A DNA stretch of 64,000 nt from Acidovorax_G lacteus (GTDB lineage Bacteria > Pseudomonadota > Gammaproteobacteria > Burkholderiales > Burkholderiaceae_C), in the NCBI RefSeq assembly GCF_039540375.1, contig NZ_BAABEX010000030.1:124001-188000 (forward strand), written 5' to 3'. The notes under the pieces are model-generated. The model did no database searches and was not told the origin of the DNA. It worked only from the letters and a program-made list of their open reading frames with translations. Of this stretch, positions 27,208 to 36,456 are shown piece by piece; within the stretch, counting starts at the first letter, position 1, and every line of letters begins with the position of its first letter. The translations under genes and the position numbers were made by a program.

Positions 27208-30048
27208 TCAGGTCAGCAACTGCCGCAGCACGTAGGGCAGGATGCCACCCGCCCGGTAATAGTCGGCCTCTACGGGCGTATCGATACGCAAGACCACCCT
27301 CACCGCATCCCGCTGGCCATTGGCGCGGTGAATGACCAGAAGGGCTTCACTTTGGGGCGTGAGCTGTGGATCGGGCAGCACGTCGATACGCTCGGCCCCC
27401 GTGAGCCCCAGCGACTGCCAGGAATCGCCCGGCCGGAACTGCAGCGGCAACACCCCCATGCCCACGAGGTTGGAGCGGTGGATGCGCTCGAAGCTGCGTG
27501 CCACCACAGCGCGAATGCCCAGCAGCTGGGTGCCCTTGGCCGCCCAGTCGCGGCTGGAGCCGGTGCCGTACTCCTCGCCCGCCAGCACCACCGTGGGTGT
27601 GCCCGCCGCCTGGTACTGCATCGCGGCGTCGAAGATGCTGAGCTTCTGGCCATGCTGCGGACCATCGCCCTGGAACACGGTCAGGCCACCCTCCTCGCGT
27701 GAACCGTCGGGCAAGGCTGGCAGCATCAGGTTTTTGATGCGCACATTGGCAAAGGTGCCGCGCATCATCACCTCGTGGTGGCCTCGGCGTGCACCGTAGC
27801 TGTTGAAGTCAAGCCGGCCCACACCATGCTCCATCAGCCAGCGCCCAGCGGGTGAATGCTCCTTGATCGAGCCCGCAGGCGAAATGTGGTCGGTGGTGAT
27901 CGAATCCCCGAACAGCGCCATGATGCGTGCGCCCTCCACGGCCACCGGCGAATGTGCCTCACCCGTCGCGGCTGCAGCATTCGAACCAAAACCCGTGCTC
28001 GTGCTTTTCAAGGCTGAATCTTTAGCTATATTTTCAATAGCAAAATCAGCAAAGAAAGGCGGCTCGGCAATGTACGTGCTGCGGGGCCAGGTGTAGGCCG
28101 TGCCCTCCACGCCGCGCACGTTCTGCCACAGCGCACCCGGGTCGGTGCGCACGCGGTCGTAGTTTTCGCGGAAGACCTTGCCATTCATGGCTTGGGCCAT
28201 GAGCGCGTGGATCTCGTCGCTGGAAGGCCAAATATCGCCCAGGTACACGTCGCGGCCGCCCTTGCCCTGGCCCACCGGCTCGGTCATCAGGTCCTTGAGT
28301 ACCGTGCCCGCCAGCGCGTATGCCACCACCAGCGGGGGGCTGGCCAGAAAGTTGGCCCGGAGGTTGGGGTGGATGCGCGCCTCAAAATTGCGGTTGCCCG
28401 ACAGCACGGCCGCGCAGACCAGATCGTTGTCCAGAATGACCTCATTGAGCTGCGGTGCCAGGTCACCCGCGTTGCCAATGCAGGTCGTGCACCCGTAGCC
28501 CACGAGCGCGAAGCCCAGCTTCTCCAGATACGGCAGCAGGCCTGTCTTTTGCAGGTAATCGGTGACCACGCGCGAGCCCGGGGCCAGCGACGTCTTGATG
28601 TGCGGCTTGACGCGCAGCCCAGCCTCCACCGCCTTCTTGGCCAGCAGGCCGGCGGCCAGCAATACGCCGGGGTTGGACGTGTTGGTGCAACTCGTAATGG
28701 CTGCAATCAACACGTCGCCATGGCCCACCGTCACGCCGGCCAGCGGTTTGGGCAGCGGGCCAGCGCCGGGCCGCCCCAACGGGTAGCGCGTGTGCAGCAC
28801 GTCGGCAGGCCGGTTGAAGCCATTGTCGGCCGCGGGCCGGCTGAACAGATCGGAGAACTGACGCGCCACCTGGCCGATCTCGATGCGGTCCTGCGGCCGC
28901 TTGGGGCCGGCCAGGCTGGGCGTCACGGCCCCCAGGTCGAGGGTGACGACCTGCGAATAATCCACCTCGCCCGCCAACGGCACGCCAAACAGACCCTGGG
29001 CGCGGAAGTACGCCTCGAAGGCCTCGACCTCGGCCTTGGTCCGGCCCGTGCCACGGAAGTATTCGATGGTTTTCTCGTCCACCGGGAAGAAGCCCATCGT
29101 GGCCCCGTATTCGGGTGCCATGTTGGCAATGGTGGCGCGGTCGGGCAGCGCCAGCGTGCGCGTGCCTTCGCCGAAAAACTCCACAAACTTACCGACCACC
29201 TTGTGCTGGCGCAGGATCTCGGTCACGGTGAGTACCAGATCGGTGGCGGTCACGCCCTCGCGCAGCCGACCCTTGAGCTCAAAGCCCACCACATCGGGCG
29301 TCAGAAAGTACACCGGCTGGCCCAGCATGGCCGCTTCGGCCTCGATACCGCCCACGCCCCAGCCCACCACGCCGATACCGTTGATCATGGTGGTATGGCT
29401 GTCGGTGCCCACCAGCGTGTCGGGGTACACCACGCCATCAGGCCGACGGTGCACGCCGCGCGCCAGGTACTCCAGATTGACCTGGTGCACGATGCCAAAG
29501 CCCGGCGGCACCACACGGAAGGTGTCAAACGCCTGCATGCCCCATTTCATGAACTCGTAGCGCTCGCGGTTGCGCTGGAATTCGAGTTTCATGTTCAAGT
29601 CAATCGCGTTTTTCTTGCCGTAGTGGTCCACCATGATCGAGTGGTCCACCACCAGATCCACCGGCACCAGCGGCTCGATCTTGCGCGGATCGCGTCCCAG
29701 GCGCGCCGCCACGCTGCGCATGGCCGCCAAATCGGCCAGCAGGGGCACTCCAGTGAAGTCCTGCAGAACCACACGCGACACGACGAACGGAATCTCGTCC
29801 CGCCGCTCGCCCTGTGGCTGCCACTGCGCCAGTTGGGCCACGTGCGTGGGGGTGATCTTGCGCCCATCGCAATTGCGCAGCACCGACTCCAGCACCAATC
29901 GCAGCGAGACAGGCAGTCGCGATACGCCCGGATATTCAACGGCGAGCGCTGGAAGCGAATAAAACCGACCAGACTTGCCCGATGCGATTTCAAGCGTCTG
30001 TACCGTATGGGCAAACGGATGGGTGGACGCTGGGGTCGTGACGGCCAT
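27208..30048 (-). CDS. acnA: Aconitate hydratase A
   Basis: A 946-residue AcnA/IRP1-type aconitase that isomerises citrate to isocitrate in the TCA cycle. The [4Fe-4S] cysteines are in SCTNTSNP and GYGCTTCIGN. Other family blocks are GTDSHTTMINGIGV, GDSITTDHISPAGS and GEEYGTGSSRDWAAKG in the swivel domain. The ATG at 30048 has a GGAGAG ribosome site. The protein is some 50 residues longer than E. coli AcnA. About 20 of these (residues 670-689) come from an in-frame mini-repeat just before the swivel domain. Confidence 0.97.
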   Translation of the reverse strand: MAVTTPASTHPFAHTVQTLEIASGKSGRFYSLPALAVEYPGVSRLPVSLRLVLESVLRNCDGRKITPTHVAQLAQWQPQGERRDEIPFVVSRVVLQDFTGVPLLADLAAMRSVAARLGRDPRKIEPLVPVDLVVDHSIMVDHYGKKNAIDLNMKLEFQRNRERYEFMKWGMQAFDTFRVVPPGFGIVHQVNLEYLARGVHRRPDGVVYPDTLVGTDSHTTMINGIGVVGWGVGGIEAEAAMLGQPVYFLTPDVVGFELKGRLREGVTATDLVLTVTEILRQHKVVGKFVEFFGEGTRTLALPDRATIANMAPEYGATMGFFPVDEKTIEYFRGTGRTKAEVEAFEAYFRAQGLFGVPLAGEVDYSQVVTLDLGAVTPSLAGPKRPQDRIEIGQVARQFSDLFSRPAADNGFNRPADVLHTRYPLGRPGAGPLPKPLAGVTVGHGDVLIAAITSCTNTSNPGVLLAAGLLAKKAVEAGLRVKPHIKTSLAPGSRVVTDYLQKTGLLPYLEKLGFALVGYGCTTCIGNAGDLAPQLNEVILDNDLVCAAVLSGNRNFEARIHPNLRANFLASPPLVVAYALAGTVLKDLMTEPVGQGKGGRDVYLGDIWPSSDEIHALMAQAMNGKVFRENYDRVRTDPGALWQNVRGVEGTAYTWPRSTYIAEPPFFADFAIENIAKDSALKSTSTGFGSNAAAATGEAHSPVAVEGARIMALFGDSITTDHISPAGSIKEHSPAGRWLMEHGVGRLDFNSYGARRGHHEVMMRGTFANVRIKNLMLPALPDGSREEGGLTVFQGDGPQHGQKLSIFDAAMQYQAAGTPTVVLAGEEYGTGSSRDWAAKGTQLLGIRAVVARSFERIHRSNLVGMGVLPLQFRPGDSWQSLGLTGAERIDVLPDPQLTPQSEALLVIHRANGQRDAVRVVLRIDTPVEADYYRAGGILPYVLRQLLT
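27984..28041 (-). repeat. Mini-repeat copy C, in frame inside acnA
   Basis: On the coding strand it reads GCTATTGAAAATATAGC, then an AAGCACGAGCACGGG arm and a TTTTGGTT tail, matching the family layout. It is translated as AIENIA...KSTSTGFGSN at residues about 670-689, the linker before the swivel domain. The AT-rich core contrasts with the GC-rich gene. Confidence 0.72.
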
Positions 30049-30653
30049 GCGAATCTCTCCTCGGGGCGACGGCAATGCCCAACATTCTGTCAGCGCATCG
30101 GGCCCTGGTGGGGGTAGGGTTTTGTCAACTTCGCCCCCTGTAAATCCTGGCCTTTGAGGTGGCCCGGCAGGACATTCTCCGCGGCGCGTTGCCCGACTCA
30201 ACGCCATGCCGGGGGCGCGCACCAGGACATCAACGCCCCGAACTCCGCCCACTCACCCTATGCAGAGGCTCCGAGCAGTTCCCTCGCACTCGTGAAAACT
30301 CCATTCAAAGGGCCAGCCCCTGGCAGTAACAGAGAGTAAACAGGCCTCAAGCGGACGCAAGCCCTCGATATTGGGAAACCACCGCGCTTCCGCAAAAGAC
30401 TACCCCAGGCAGGCGTTTGGCTGGGTGCAATCGCGGCACAGGCCTCCACGACAGCCCTGTGTGGCGCGACGCCCAGGCATCAGCGTAAAGGGCTCGGGTG
30501 ATCGCATACGCCTCGAATCTCCTTGAACTGAACTACCGATCGCGGAATCTTGCATGAAAAAGGCCCGCATAGCGGGCCTTTGGGAACCACGCGGCCAAAG
30601 CCCGTAGCCTGTATCCGAAACCTGAACACCAGCGGCGACAACACCGCCCAGGC
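30049..30653. other. 605-bp gene-free stretch between hns-like gene and acnA
   Basis: It holds the terminator of the H-NS-like gene at its far end and presumably the acnA promoter. Short open frames here have no recognisable product and no ribosome site. No tRNA, repeat or operator was recognised. Confidence 0.6.
30557..30581 (-). terminator. Intrinsic terminator of the H-NS-like gene
   Basis: AAAGGCCCGC-ATA-GCGGGCCTTT forms a perfect 10-bp stem. On the minus strand it is followed by a short T-run (TTTTT). It lies 73 bp beyond the H-NS-like stop codon. Confidence 0.85.
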
Positions 30654-30941
30654 TCAGATGGCGAACTTCTCGCGATTCTCGTTCTGAATCCACTTTGGGG
30701 CTTTGCCGCGGCCCGTCCAGGTTTCGCCGGTTGCGGGGTTGCGATATTTCGGGGCCACCTTGCTGCCCGCGCTGGCACTGCGCGCACGCGATGGCGGAAA
30801 AACATCCTCTGCCTTCAGACCATACTCCTCAATCAGAGCACGGACCTTGGCCACAGCGTCCGACAGTTCGCGGCGGCGTGCGTCGGCGATCTGCTGCTCC
30901 AGAAGTTCGCGCTGCTTCAACAGTTCTTTATAGCTGATCAT
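30654..30941 (-). CDS. H-NS family DNA-binding protein
   Basis: A 95-residue nucleoid-associated protein. The N-terminal half is a coiled-coil oligomerisation segment (KELLKQRELLEQQIADARRR). The C-terminus is the H-NS DNA-binding loop YRNPATGETWTGRGKAPKW. It is about 40 residues shorter than E. coli H-NS, as usual for the small betaproteobacterial BprA/H-NS-like proteins. It is monocistronic with a clear terminator. It may silence AT-rich DNA, although no strongly AT-rich island was seen in this window. Confidence 0.92.
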   Translation of the reverse strand: MISYKELLKQRELLEQQIADARRRELSDAVAKVRALIEEYGLKAEDVFPPSRARSASAGSKVAPKYRNPATGETWTGRGKAPKWIQNENREKFAI

Positions 30942-31108
30942 GATGCGTTAGATTGCGTAGGGTTGGCTGGAACTCACATTATAGGGTCCGCACGATTATC
31001 CCGTCTTCCGAATCCATATTGACATCCGGCTGCGATTATTGGCCCATATCAGCACCAGACGTCGAAGCATTCATCACTGCCAAGTTCGGGCCATCGCCGC
31101 ATGCCATG

Positions 31109-32398
31109 TCAGCCTTCGGGCCGGGCGCGCACCTGGTCGATTCGTTTGCCTTCAAGCCGCAAGACCTCAAATATCCAGCCCGCGCAATTAATCGCTTCAC
31201 CCTGAGATGGCAAATGCCCTGACTCCGCCATGAGTAGACCGGCCAGGGTGTTGTACAGACCGCGGTCTTCCCCGGGCAATTCACGAATATCGAGACGCGC
31301 GCGCAGTTCCGCCACCGGCATCAGACCATCCAGCAGCCAACTGCCATCGGCCGACGGCGTGGCCCAGGCGTCGGTCGCCGCACCGGGTTGCAATTCTCCG
31401 GTGATGGCTTCCAGCAAATCGCGCGGTGTCATGATGCCCTGCAGCACACCGTATTCGTCCACCACGAACACCATGCGTCCCGAACGCGCCCGGAACTGGC
31501 CCAGCAGCTCCAGACCACTCAGGGTTTCAGGCACATAGATGGCCGGCTGCACATGGGCCTCTAACACGGCATCGCCCTGTTCACGCAATTCGAGCAACCG
31601 GGCCACGCTGACAATGCCCACCACATCGTCAAGCGAGCCCCGGCACACCGGATACCAAGAGTGCGCACCGTGACCGCCCCCCTCGCCCGCCAGACGCAGA
31701 GCGTCGGCCACCCGCAAGCTGGCGTCGAGCCATTGCACGTCGGCACGCGGCACCATCAGCGAGATCAGCGGACGATCGTCCAGATGGAACACATTGCGCA
31801 CCATCTGGTGCTCGTGGTGTTCAATCACACCCGCATCGCGACCTTCCTCGAGGCTGGCCACGATTTCCTCTTCGGTCACGGCCCGGTCGGCGCCGTCACC
31901 GACGCGCAACACGGTCAGCACGCCCTGGGTGGACAGTGACAGCAGGCGCACGAACGGCCCCGCCACGCGGGCGACCCAAGCCATGGGCAGCGCCATGAGC
32001 CGTGAGACGGCTTCGGGATACAACTGGCCGATGCGCTTGGGCACGAGTTCGCCGAACACGATGGTCACGTAGGTGATGACCGTGACCACAAGCGCAGTGG
32101 CGGTGATATCAGCGGCCTTTTCGGGCAGGCCCAGCCCTTCCAGCCATGCCCCCAGCCCCGCGCTGAACGCCGCCTCCCCCAGGATGCCGTTGAGCATGCC
32201 GATCGAGGTGATGCCCACCTGTACCGACGAGAGAAACTGCGTGGGCCTCTCCAGCAGATCCAGCGCCGCCTTGGCACCACGGTCCCCGCCTTCGGCCAAG
32301 GCCAGCAAGCGCGACTTGCGGCTGGAGGCCAGCGCCATTTCCGACATGGCGAACACGCCGTTGAGCAAGGTCAGCAGCGCAATCAGCAGAAAATCCAT
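31109..32398 (-). CDS. CNNM/CorC-HlyC family transporter-like protein
   Basis: A 429-residue 'hemolysin family' protein. Residues 1-170 form a DUF21 membrane domain (SEMALASSRKSRL, VGITSIGMLNGILGEA, TIVFGELVPKRIG). A CBS pair follows (RPLISLMVPRADVQWLD and FVVDEYGVLQGIMTPRDLL), and then a CorC_HlyC domain at the C-terminus (DIRELPGEDRGLYNTLAGL). Such proteins are implicated in Mg2+/Co2+ homeostasis. It diverges from apaH with 23 bp between the starts. Confidence 0.9.
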   Translation of the reverse strand: MDFLLIALLTLLNGVFAMSEMALASSRKSRLLALAEGGDRGAKAALDLLERPTQFLSSVQVGITSIGMLNGILGEAAFSAGLGAWLEGLGLPEKAADITATALVVTVITYVTIVFGELVPKRIGQLYPEAVSRLMALPMAWVARVAGPFVRLLSLSTQGVLTVLRVGDGADRAVTEEEIVASLEEGRDAGVIEHHEHQMVRNVFHLDDRPLISLMVPRADVQWLDASLRVADALRLAGEGGGHGAHSWYPVCRGSLDDVVGIVSVARLLELREQGDAVLEAHVQPAIYVPETLSGLELLGQFRARSGRMVFVVDEYGVLQGIMTPRDLLEAITGELQPGAATDAWATPSADGSWLLDGLMPVAELRARLDIRELPGEDRGLYNTLAGLLMAESGHLPSQGEAINCAGWIFEVLRLEGKRIDQVRARPEG

Positions 32399-32421
32399 GG
32401 ATTCATCATGTGAAAGGAAGC

Positions 32422-33267
32422 ATGGCACTGTACTGCATCGGAGATCTTCAGGGCTGCGACAGCGCCCTGGAGCGGCTACTGGCCGATATGGGGTTCAGCC
32501 CGAGCCGCGACACGGTATATCTGCTCGGCGACCTGGTCAACCGCGGCCCTGGTTCGCTGGAGGTTCTGCGCCGCTGTCTGCGCTACGAAGGAGCGCTGCG
32601 GCCCGTGCTGGGCAACCACGACCTGCACCTGCTGGCCGCTGCGCACGGGGCCCGCAAACCCACACGCCGCGACACCCTGGCCAGCGTGCTGGAGGCCCCT
32701 GACCGCGACGTGCTGCTGGACTGGCTGCGCCACCAACCCCTGCTGCGCCTACACATGCATGGCGAGCAGCGACTGGTACTGGCCCACGCGGGGCTCTGGC
32801 CAGGCTGGACGCCCGAACAAGCCCACGCACTGGCCGAGGAGGTTCATACCGTGCTGCGCGGGCCGCAGCTGCCGGGCTTTTTGCAGCAAATGTACGGCAA
32901 TGCGCCAGCGCGCTGGGACGAAGGCCTGGATTGCCCCGACCGCTGGCGCTTCGTGGTCAACGCCTTCACGCGCATGCGCTTTTGTGCGGCCGACGGTGCG
33001 CTGGATTTTGAGAGTTCCGAGAGTGCAGCCGACGCGCCTGCCGGGCTCATGCCCTGGTTCAGCGTGCCAGGCCGTGCCGCCGCAGGCACGCTGGTCGCTT
33101 TCGGTCACTGGTCGACGCTCGGATGGCTCAGCCGCCCCGACCTGCTCGGGCTGGACACCGGCTGCGTCTGGGGGGGCTGCCTGACCGCCGTGCGTTTTGG
33201 AGCCACGCTGGACGAGCGCGAGCGCCTGCAGGTGCGCTGCGAGCAGGCGCAAGACCCGCACGCCTGA
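32422..33267 (+). CDS. apaH: Symmetrical bis(5'-nucleosyl)-tetraphosphatase
   Basis: A 281-residue metallophosphoesterase that cleaves Ap4A to two ADP. Motifs are GDLQGC (metal site I), GDLVNRGPGSLEVLR (II), GNHDLHLL (III), and later HAGLWPGW and FGHWSTLG. The length fits the family. The ATG at 32422 with an AAGGAAG ribosome site 5-6 bp upstream is preferred to the ATG at 32410. The gene is convergent with rhlE, 11 bp apart. Confidence 0.96.
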   Translation: MALYCIGDLQGCDSALERLLADMGFSPSRDTVYLLGDLVNRGPGSLEVLRRCLRYEGALRPVLGNHDLHLLAAAHGARKPTRRDTLASVLEAPDRDVLLDWLRHQPLLRLHMHGEQRLVLAHAGLWPGWTPEQAHALAEEVHTVLRGPQLPGFLQQMYGNAPARWDEGLDCPDRWRFVVNAFTRMRFCAADGALDFESSESAADAPAGLMPWFSVPGRAAAGTLVAFGHWSTLGWLSRPDLLGLDTGCVWGGCLTAVRFGATLDERERLQVRCEQAQDPHA

Positions 33268-33278
33268 GCGCAGATGGA

Positions 33279-34739
33279 TCAACCGGCAGTGGTCGGGGGC
33301 GTCGGCGACTTGAACAGCGCCGCCACCTTGCGCCGCGGCTTGATGTTGGCCGATACGGCGCTGCGCGCGGCCGTGCGCACCGACGGCTCCCACGCAGGCG
33401 GGGTCTCGGTATTGCCGGGCTCGTAAGGCCGCTCGAAGAACGGATCGCGAGACACCGGGGCCGACCGGCCATAGCGCGACTCACGGGGCTCTCGGGTCTC
33501 GCGACCCTCGCGGCGCTCCGAAGAACGCTCACGCGGGGCCTCATCCCCCTCGCGCCAGGCGCGGCGGCCGTCGTTGATGCGGCCTCGCGGGCGGTCTTCG
33601 TCCCACTCCACCGCTTCGAGGTCGATCTTCTTCTTGATGAGCTTCTCGATGTCGGCCACCAGACGCGCGTCCGACGACGACACCAACGTGACCGCGATGC
33701 CCGACGCGCCCGCACGGCCCGTACGGCCGATGCGGTGCACATAGTCCTCGGCGTTGAAGGGCACGTCGAAGTTGAACACCGCCGGCACGTCCTTGATGTC
33801 CAGGCCACGTGCTGCCACGTCGGTACACACCAGCAGATCCACCTCGCCGCGCTTGAAGGCGTCCAGGGCCTTCAGGCGCTCGTCCTGGCTCTTGTCGCCG
33901 TGCAGGGCGGCTGTCTTGAGCCCTTCGCGCTCCAGGCTGCGCGCCAGGCGCGCACAACCGAGCTTGCTGTTGACGAAGATGAAGGCCTGCTTGACGCCAC
34001 GCGTGCGCAGGATCTGGTGGATGGCGCGGCGCTTGTCGTCGTCCGACACGCTGAAAAAACGCTGCTCGACGGTCGAGGCGGTTTCGTTCGGCCGTGCGAC
34101 TTCGATGGTGATCGGGTCTTGCAGGTAGCTGCTGGCCAGGCGCTTGATCTCGGGCGAGAACGTGGCACTGAACAGCAGTGTGGTGCGCTGCTTGGGCAGA
34201 TAGCTCAGGATGCGCTGCAGGTCGGGCAGAAAGCCGATATCGAGCATGCGGTCGGCTTCGTCGAGCACCACGTACTCGACCTGGTTGAGCACCGCGTTCT
34301 TGGCCTCGATGTGATCGAGCAGGCGGCCCGGCGTAGCCACCAGCACTTCGACGCCCTTTTTCAGCTCAAGCGTTTGCGGCTTCATGTCCATGCCGCCAAA
34401 CACCACGGTGCTGCGCAGCTTGGTGTGCTTGGCGTACAGCGCGATCTGCTGGGCCACCTGGTCGGCCAGTTCGCGCGTGGGCAGCAGCACCAGCGCACGC
34501 ACCGGATGGCGCGCTGGCGAGGTCGAGCTGTTTTCGTGTTTGAGCAGGCGCTGCAGCAGCGGCAGCGAGAACGCCGCCGTTTTGCCGGTGCCCGTCTGGG
34601 CTGCGCCCATCACGTCGCGCCCGGTCAGCACCACGGGGATCGCCTGCGCCTGGATCGGCGTCATGGACTCGTAGCCCATTTCTGCGACGGCGCGTGCCAG
34701 CGGTTCTGCCAGCGATAGATTGGAGAAGGAGCTTGTCAT
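33279..34739 (-). CDS. rhlE: DEAD-box ATP-dependent RNA helicase, RhlE type
   Basis: A 486-residue helicase. The helicase motifs are complete: Q motif (MTPIQAQAIPV), Walker A AAQTGTGKT, PTRELADQ, ATPGRLLDH, DEAD in VVLDEADRMLD, SAT, and motif VI HRIGRTGRAG. The C-terminal tail is basic and Arg/Glu-rich with RE repeats, typical of RhlE-like proteins that work on ribosomal RNA or in RNA decay. Start ATG at 34739. The divergent gap to pcp carries a mini-repeat. Confidence 0.94.
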   Translation of the reverse strand: MTSSFSNLSLAEPLARAVAEMGYESMTPIQAQAIPVVLTGRDVMGAAQTGTGKTAAFSLPLLQRLLKHENSSTSPARHPVRALVLLPTRELADQVAQQIALYAKHTKLRSTVVFGGMDMKPQTLELKKGVEVLVATPGRLLDHIEAKNAVLNQVEYVVLDEADRMLDIGFLPDLQRILSYLPKQRTTLLFSATFSPEIKRLASSYLQDPITIEVARPNETASTVEQRFFSVSDDDKRRAIHQILRTRGVKQAFIFVNSKLGCARLARSLEREGLKTAALHGDKSQDERLKALDAFKRGEVDLLVCTDVAARGLDIKDVPAVFNFDVPFNAEDYVHRIGRTGRAGASGIAVTLVSSSDARLVADIEKLIKKKIDLEAVEWDEDRPRGRINDGRRAWREGDEAPRERSSERREGRETREPRESRYGRSAPVSRDPFFERPYEPGNTETPPAWEPSVRTAARSAVSANIKPRRKVAALFKSPTPPTTAG

Positions 34740-34827
34740 CTGAGCCTCAGATTGTCGCACTCCGGGCCGCCAGCGGGTCAAACGGCCGGTTTCGGGCGCA
34801 TCACCCGGGCAGCGCCTGCACACGATT

Positions 34828-34884
34828 GCTATATTTTTAATAGCAACCCAGTCACACAAATCAAGCACAAGCCGCCATTTTGCA
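34828..34884 (+). repeat. Mini-repeat copy D (rhlE-pcp gap)
   Basis: Begins GCTATATTTTTAATAGC, then AACCCAGTCACACAAATC, an AAGCACAAGCC arm and the tail GCCATTTTGCA. It lies between the divergent rhlE and pcp genes, 51 bp from the pcp start, so it may fall in the 5' leader of pcp. Confidence 0.72.
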
Positions 34885-34934
34885 CAAGGCCCTCGGAGCG
34901 TTCGCGGGCGGCGGTCTCAGGCTACCATCGACGC

Positions 34935-35606
34935 ATGGCCCCCTGCACACCCGCCGCACCGCTGCCGCCCCCGACCCTTTTGCTCACGGGTTTCGATCCG
35001 TTTGGGGGCGACACCGCCAACCCCAGCCTGCAGATCGCCCAGGCGCTGCAGGGCCAGCGCATCGCGGGTCTGCAGGTCCAGGCGCAGACGCTGCCCACGG
35101 TGTTTGCCACCGCCCTGCCGGTGCTGGAGCAGGCCCTGGCACGATGGCAACCGCGCCTGGTGGTTTGCCTGGGGCAGGCCGGCGGCCGGGCGGCCATCGG
35201 GCTGGAGCGTGTGGGCATCAACCTGCAGGACGCACGCATTCCTGACAACGTCGGCGCGCAGCCCATCGACACGCCCGTGGTGCCCGGCGGCCCGGCCGCC
35301 TACTTTGCCACCCTGCCGGTCAAGGCCATGCGCCAGGCTGTGTTGCGGGCTGGCGTGCCGTGCGAGCTGTCGTACACGGCGGGCAGCTTTGTCTGCAACC
35401 ATGTGCTGTACGGCCTGCTGCACCATGTGGCGCAGCAAGCGCCTGCGGCGCGTCCGCGAGCCGGTTTCATCCATGTGCCCTGGCTTCCGGGGCAAGGCGA
35501 GCCCTGCTTGCCCCTGGCCACCATGGTGCGCGGCGTGTACGAGGCGCTCTGGGCGGCTGCGCTGCAGCCACACGACCTGGCGGTGGCGGGCGGCACGCTG
35601 CACTGA
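34935..35606 (+). CDS. pcp: Pyroglutamyl-peptidase I
   Basis: A 223-residue cysteine peptidase (family C15) that removes N-terminal pyroglutamate. It starts with LLLTGFDPFGGD; the catalytic Glu is in IGLERVGIN, the Cys in GSFVCNHVLYG and the His in GFIHVPWLP. The ATG at 34935 puts the first motif at about residue 16, and its length is normal. It is monocistronic and diverges from rhlE. Confidence 0.95.
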   Translation: MAPCTPAAPLPPPTLLLTGFDPFGGDTANPSLQIAQALQGQRIAGLQVQAQTLPTVFATALPVLEQALARWQPRLVVCLGQAGGRAAIGLERVGINLQDARIPDNVGAQPIDTPVVPGGPAAYFATLPVKAMRQAVLRAGVPCELSYTAGSFVCNHVLYGLLHHVAQQAPAARPRAGFIHVPWLPGQGEPCLPLATMVRGVYEALWAAALQPHDLAVAGGTLH

Positions 35607-35834
35607 GCCGGGCACACCGCCACACCCCGAGGATTGCATAACCGAGCCGCGAAGGGTTGCGTGCACCACAGCAGCAAGCCAAAGCCCCTGGCCGACTGCT
35701 CCGTTTTCGCATCTGCAGCCACGCAAGGTAGGCCCCTAAGCGCCTGTGCTGGGCAAAGCCGCATGCCAGACCAGGGGCGCGTGCAGCGCCCGGCCCGGGG
35801 CCAGTGCCTTTGGTGGTGAGGAAGTGCGCGCGCT

Positions 35835-36401
35835 TCAGGCCTTGGGGAGCGTCACGCCCACCTGGCCCTGGTACTTGCCGCCACGGTCTTTGTACGACAC
35901 ATCGCAGACCTCGTCGCTCTCGAAGAACAGCACCTGCGCGCAGCCCTCGCCCGCGTAGATACGGGCTGGCAGCGGCGTGGTGTTGCTGAACTCCAGGGTC
36001 ACATAGCCCTCCCACTCGGGCTCGAAGGGCGTGACATTGACGATGATGCCGCAGCGGGCGTAGGTGCTCTTGCCCAGGCAGATGGTCAGCACGTTGCGCG
36101 GAATGCGGAAGTACTCCACCGTGCGCGCCAGCGCAAAACTGTTGGGCGGGATGATGCAGCTGTCGCCATGGAAATCGACAAAACTCTTCTCGTCGAAATT
36201 CTTCGGGTCCACCACCGTGCTGTGGATGTTGGTGAAGACCTTGAATTCGGGCGCGCAGCGGATGTCATAACCGTAGCTGCTGGTGCCGTAGCTGATGATC
36301 TTGCGGCCGTCGGCCTCGCGGATCTGGCCTGGCTCGAACGGCTCGATCATGCCGTGCTGTTCCGCCATGCGGCGGATCCACTTGTCGCTCTTGATGGTCA
36401 T
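35835..36401 (-). CDS. dcd: dCTP deaminase
   Basis: A 188-residue dCTP deaminase that makes dUTP for thymidylate synthesis. Conserved blocks are MTIKSDKWI at the N-terminus, SYGYDIRCAPEFKVF, GKSTYARCGIIVNVTPFEPEWEG and GEGCAQVLFFE. The length equals the E. coli-type enzyme. ATG at 36401, 55 bp from the guaD stop on the same strand. No terminator was recognised in the 228 bp beyond its stop, a stretch that holds no recognisable gene. Confidence 0.96.
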   Translation of the reverse strand: MTIKSDKWIRRMAEQHGMIEPFEPGQIREADGRKIISYGTSSYGYDIRCAPEFKVFTNIHSTVVDPKNFDEKSFVDFHGDSCIIPPNSFALARTVEYFRIPRNVLTICLGKSTYARCGIIVNVTPFEPEWEGYVTLEFSNTTPLPARIYAGEGCAQVLFFESDEVCDVSYKDRGGKYQGQVGVTLPKA

Positions 36402-36456
36402 GGGTGGCCCTTGTTTGGCGCGATTGTACGAAGCCGCCAAGGGCCGCGTGCCCGCA

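Noticed and set aside
28192..30117. 641-residue plus-strand frame opposite acnA
   Set aside because: Shadow of aconitase, no family resemblance.
30154..30339. Short open frame in the gap upstream of acnA
   Set aside because: No ribosome site and no similarity recognised; likely chance.
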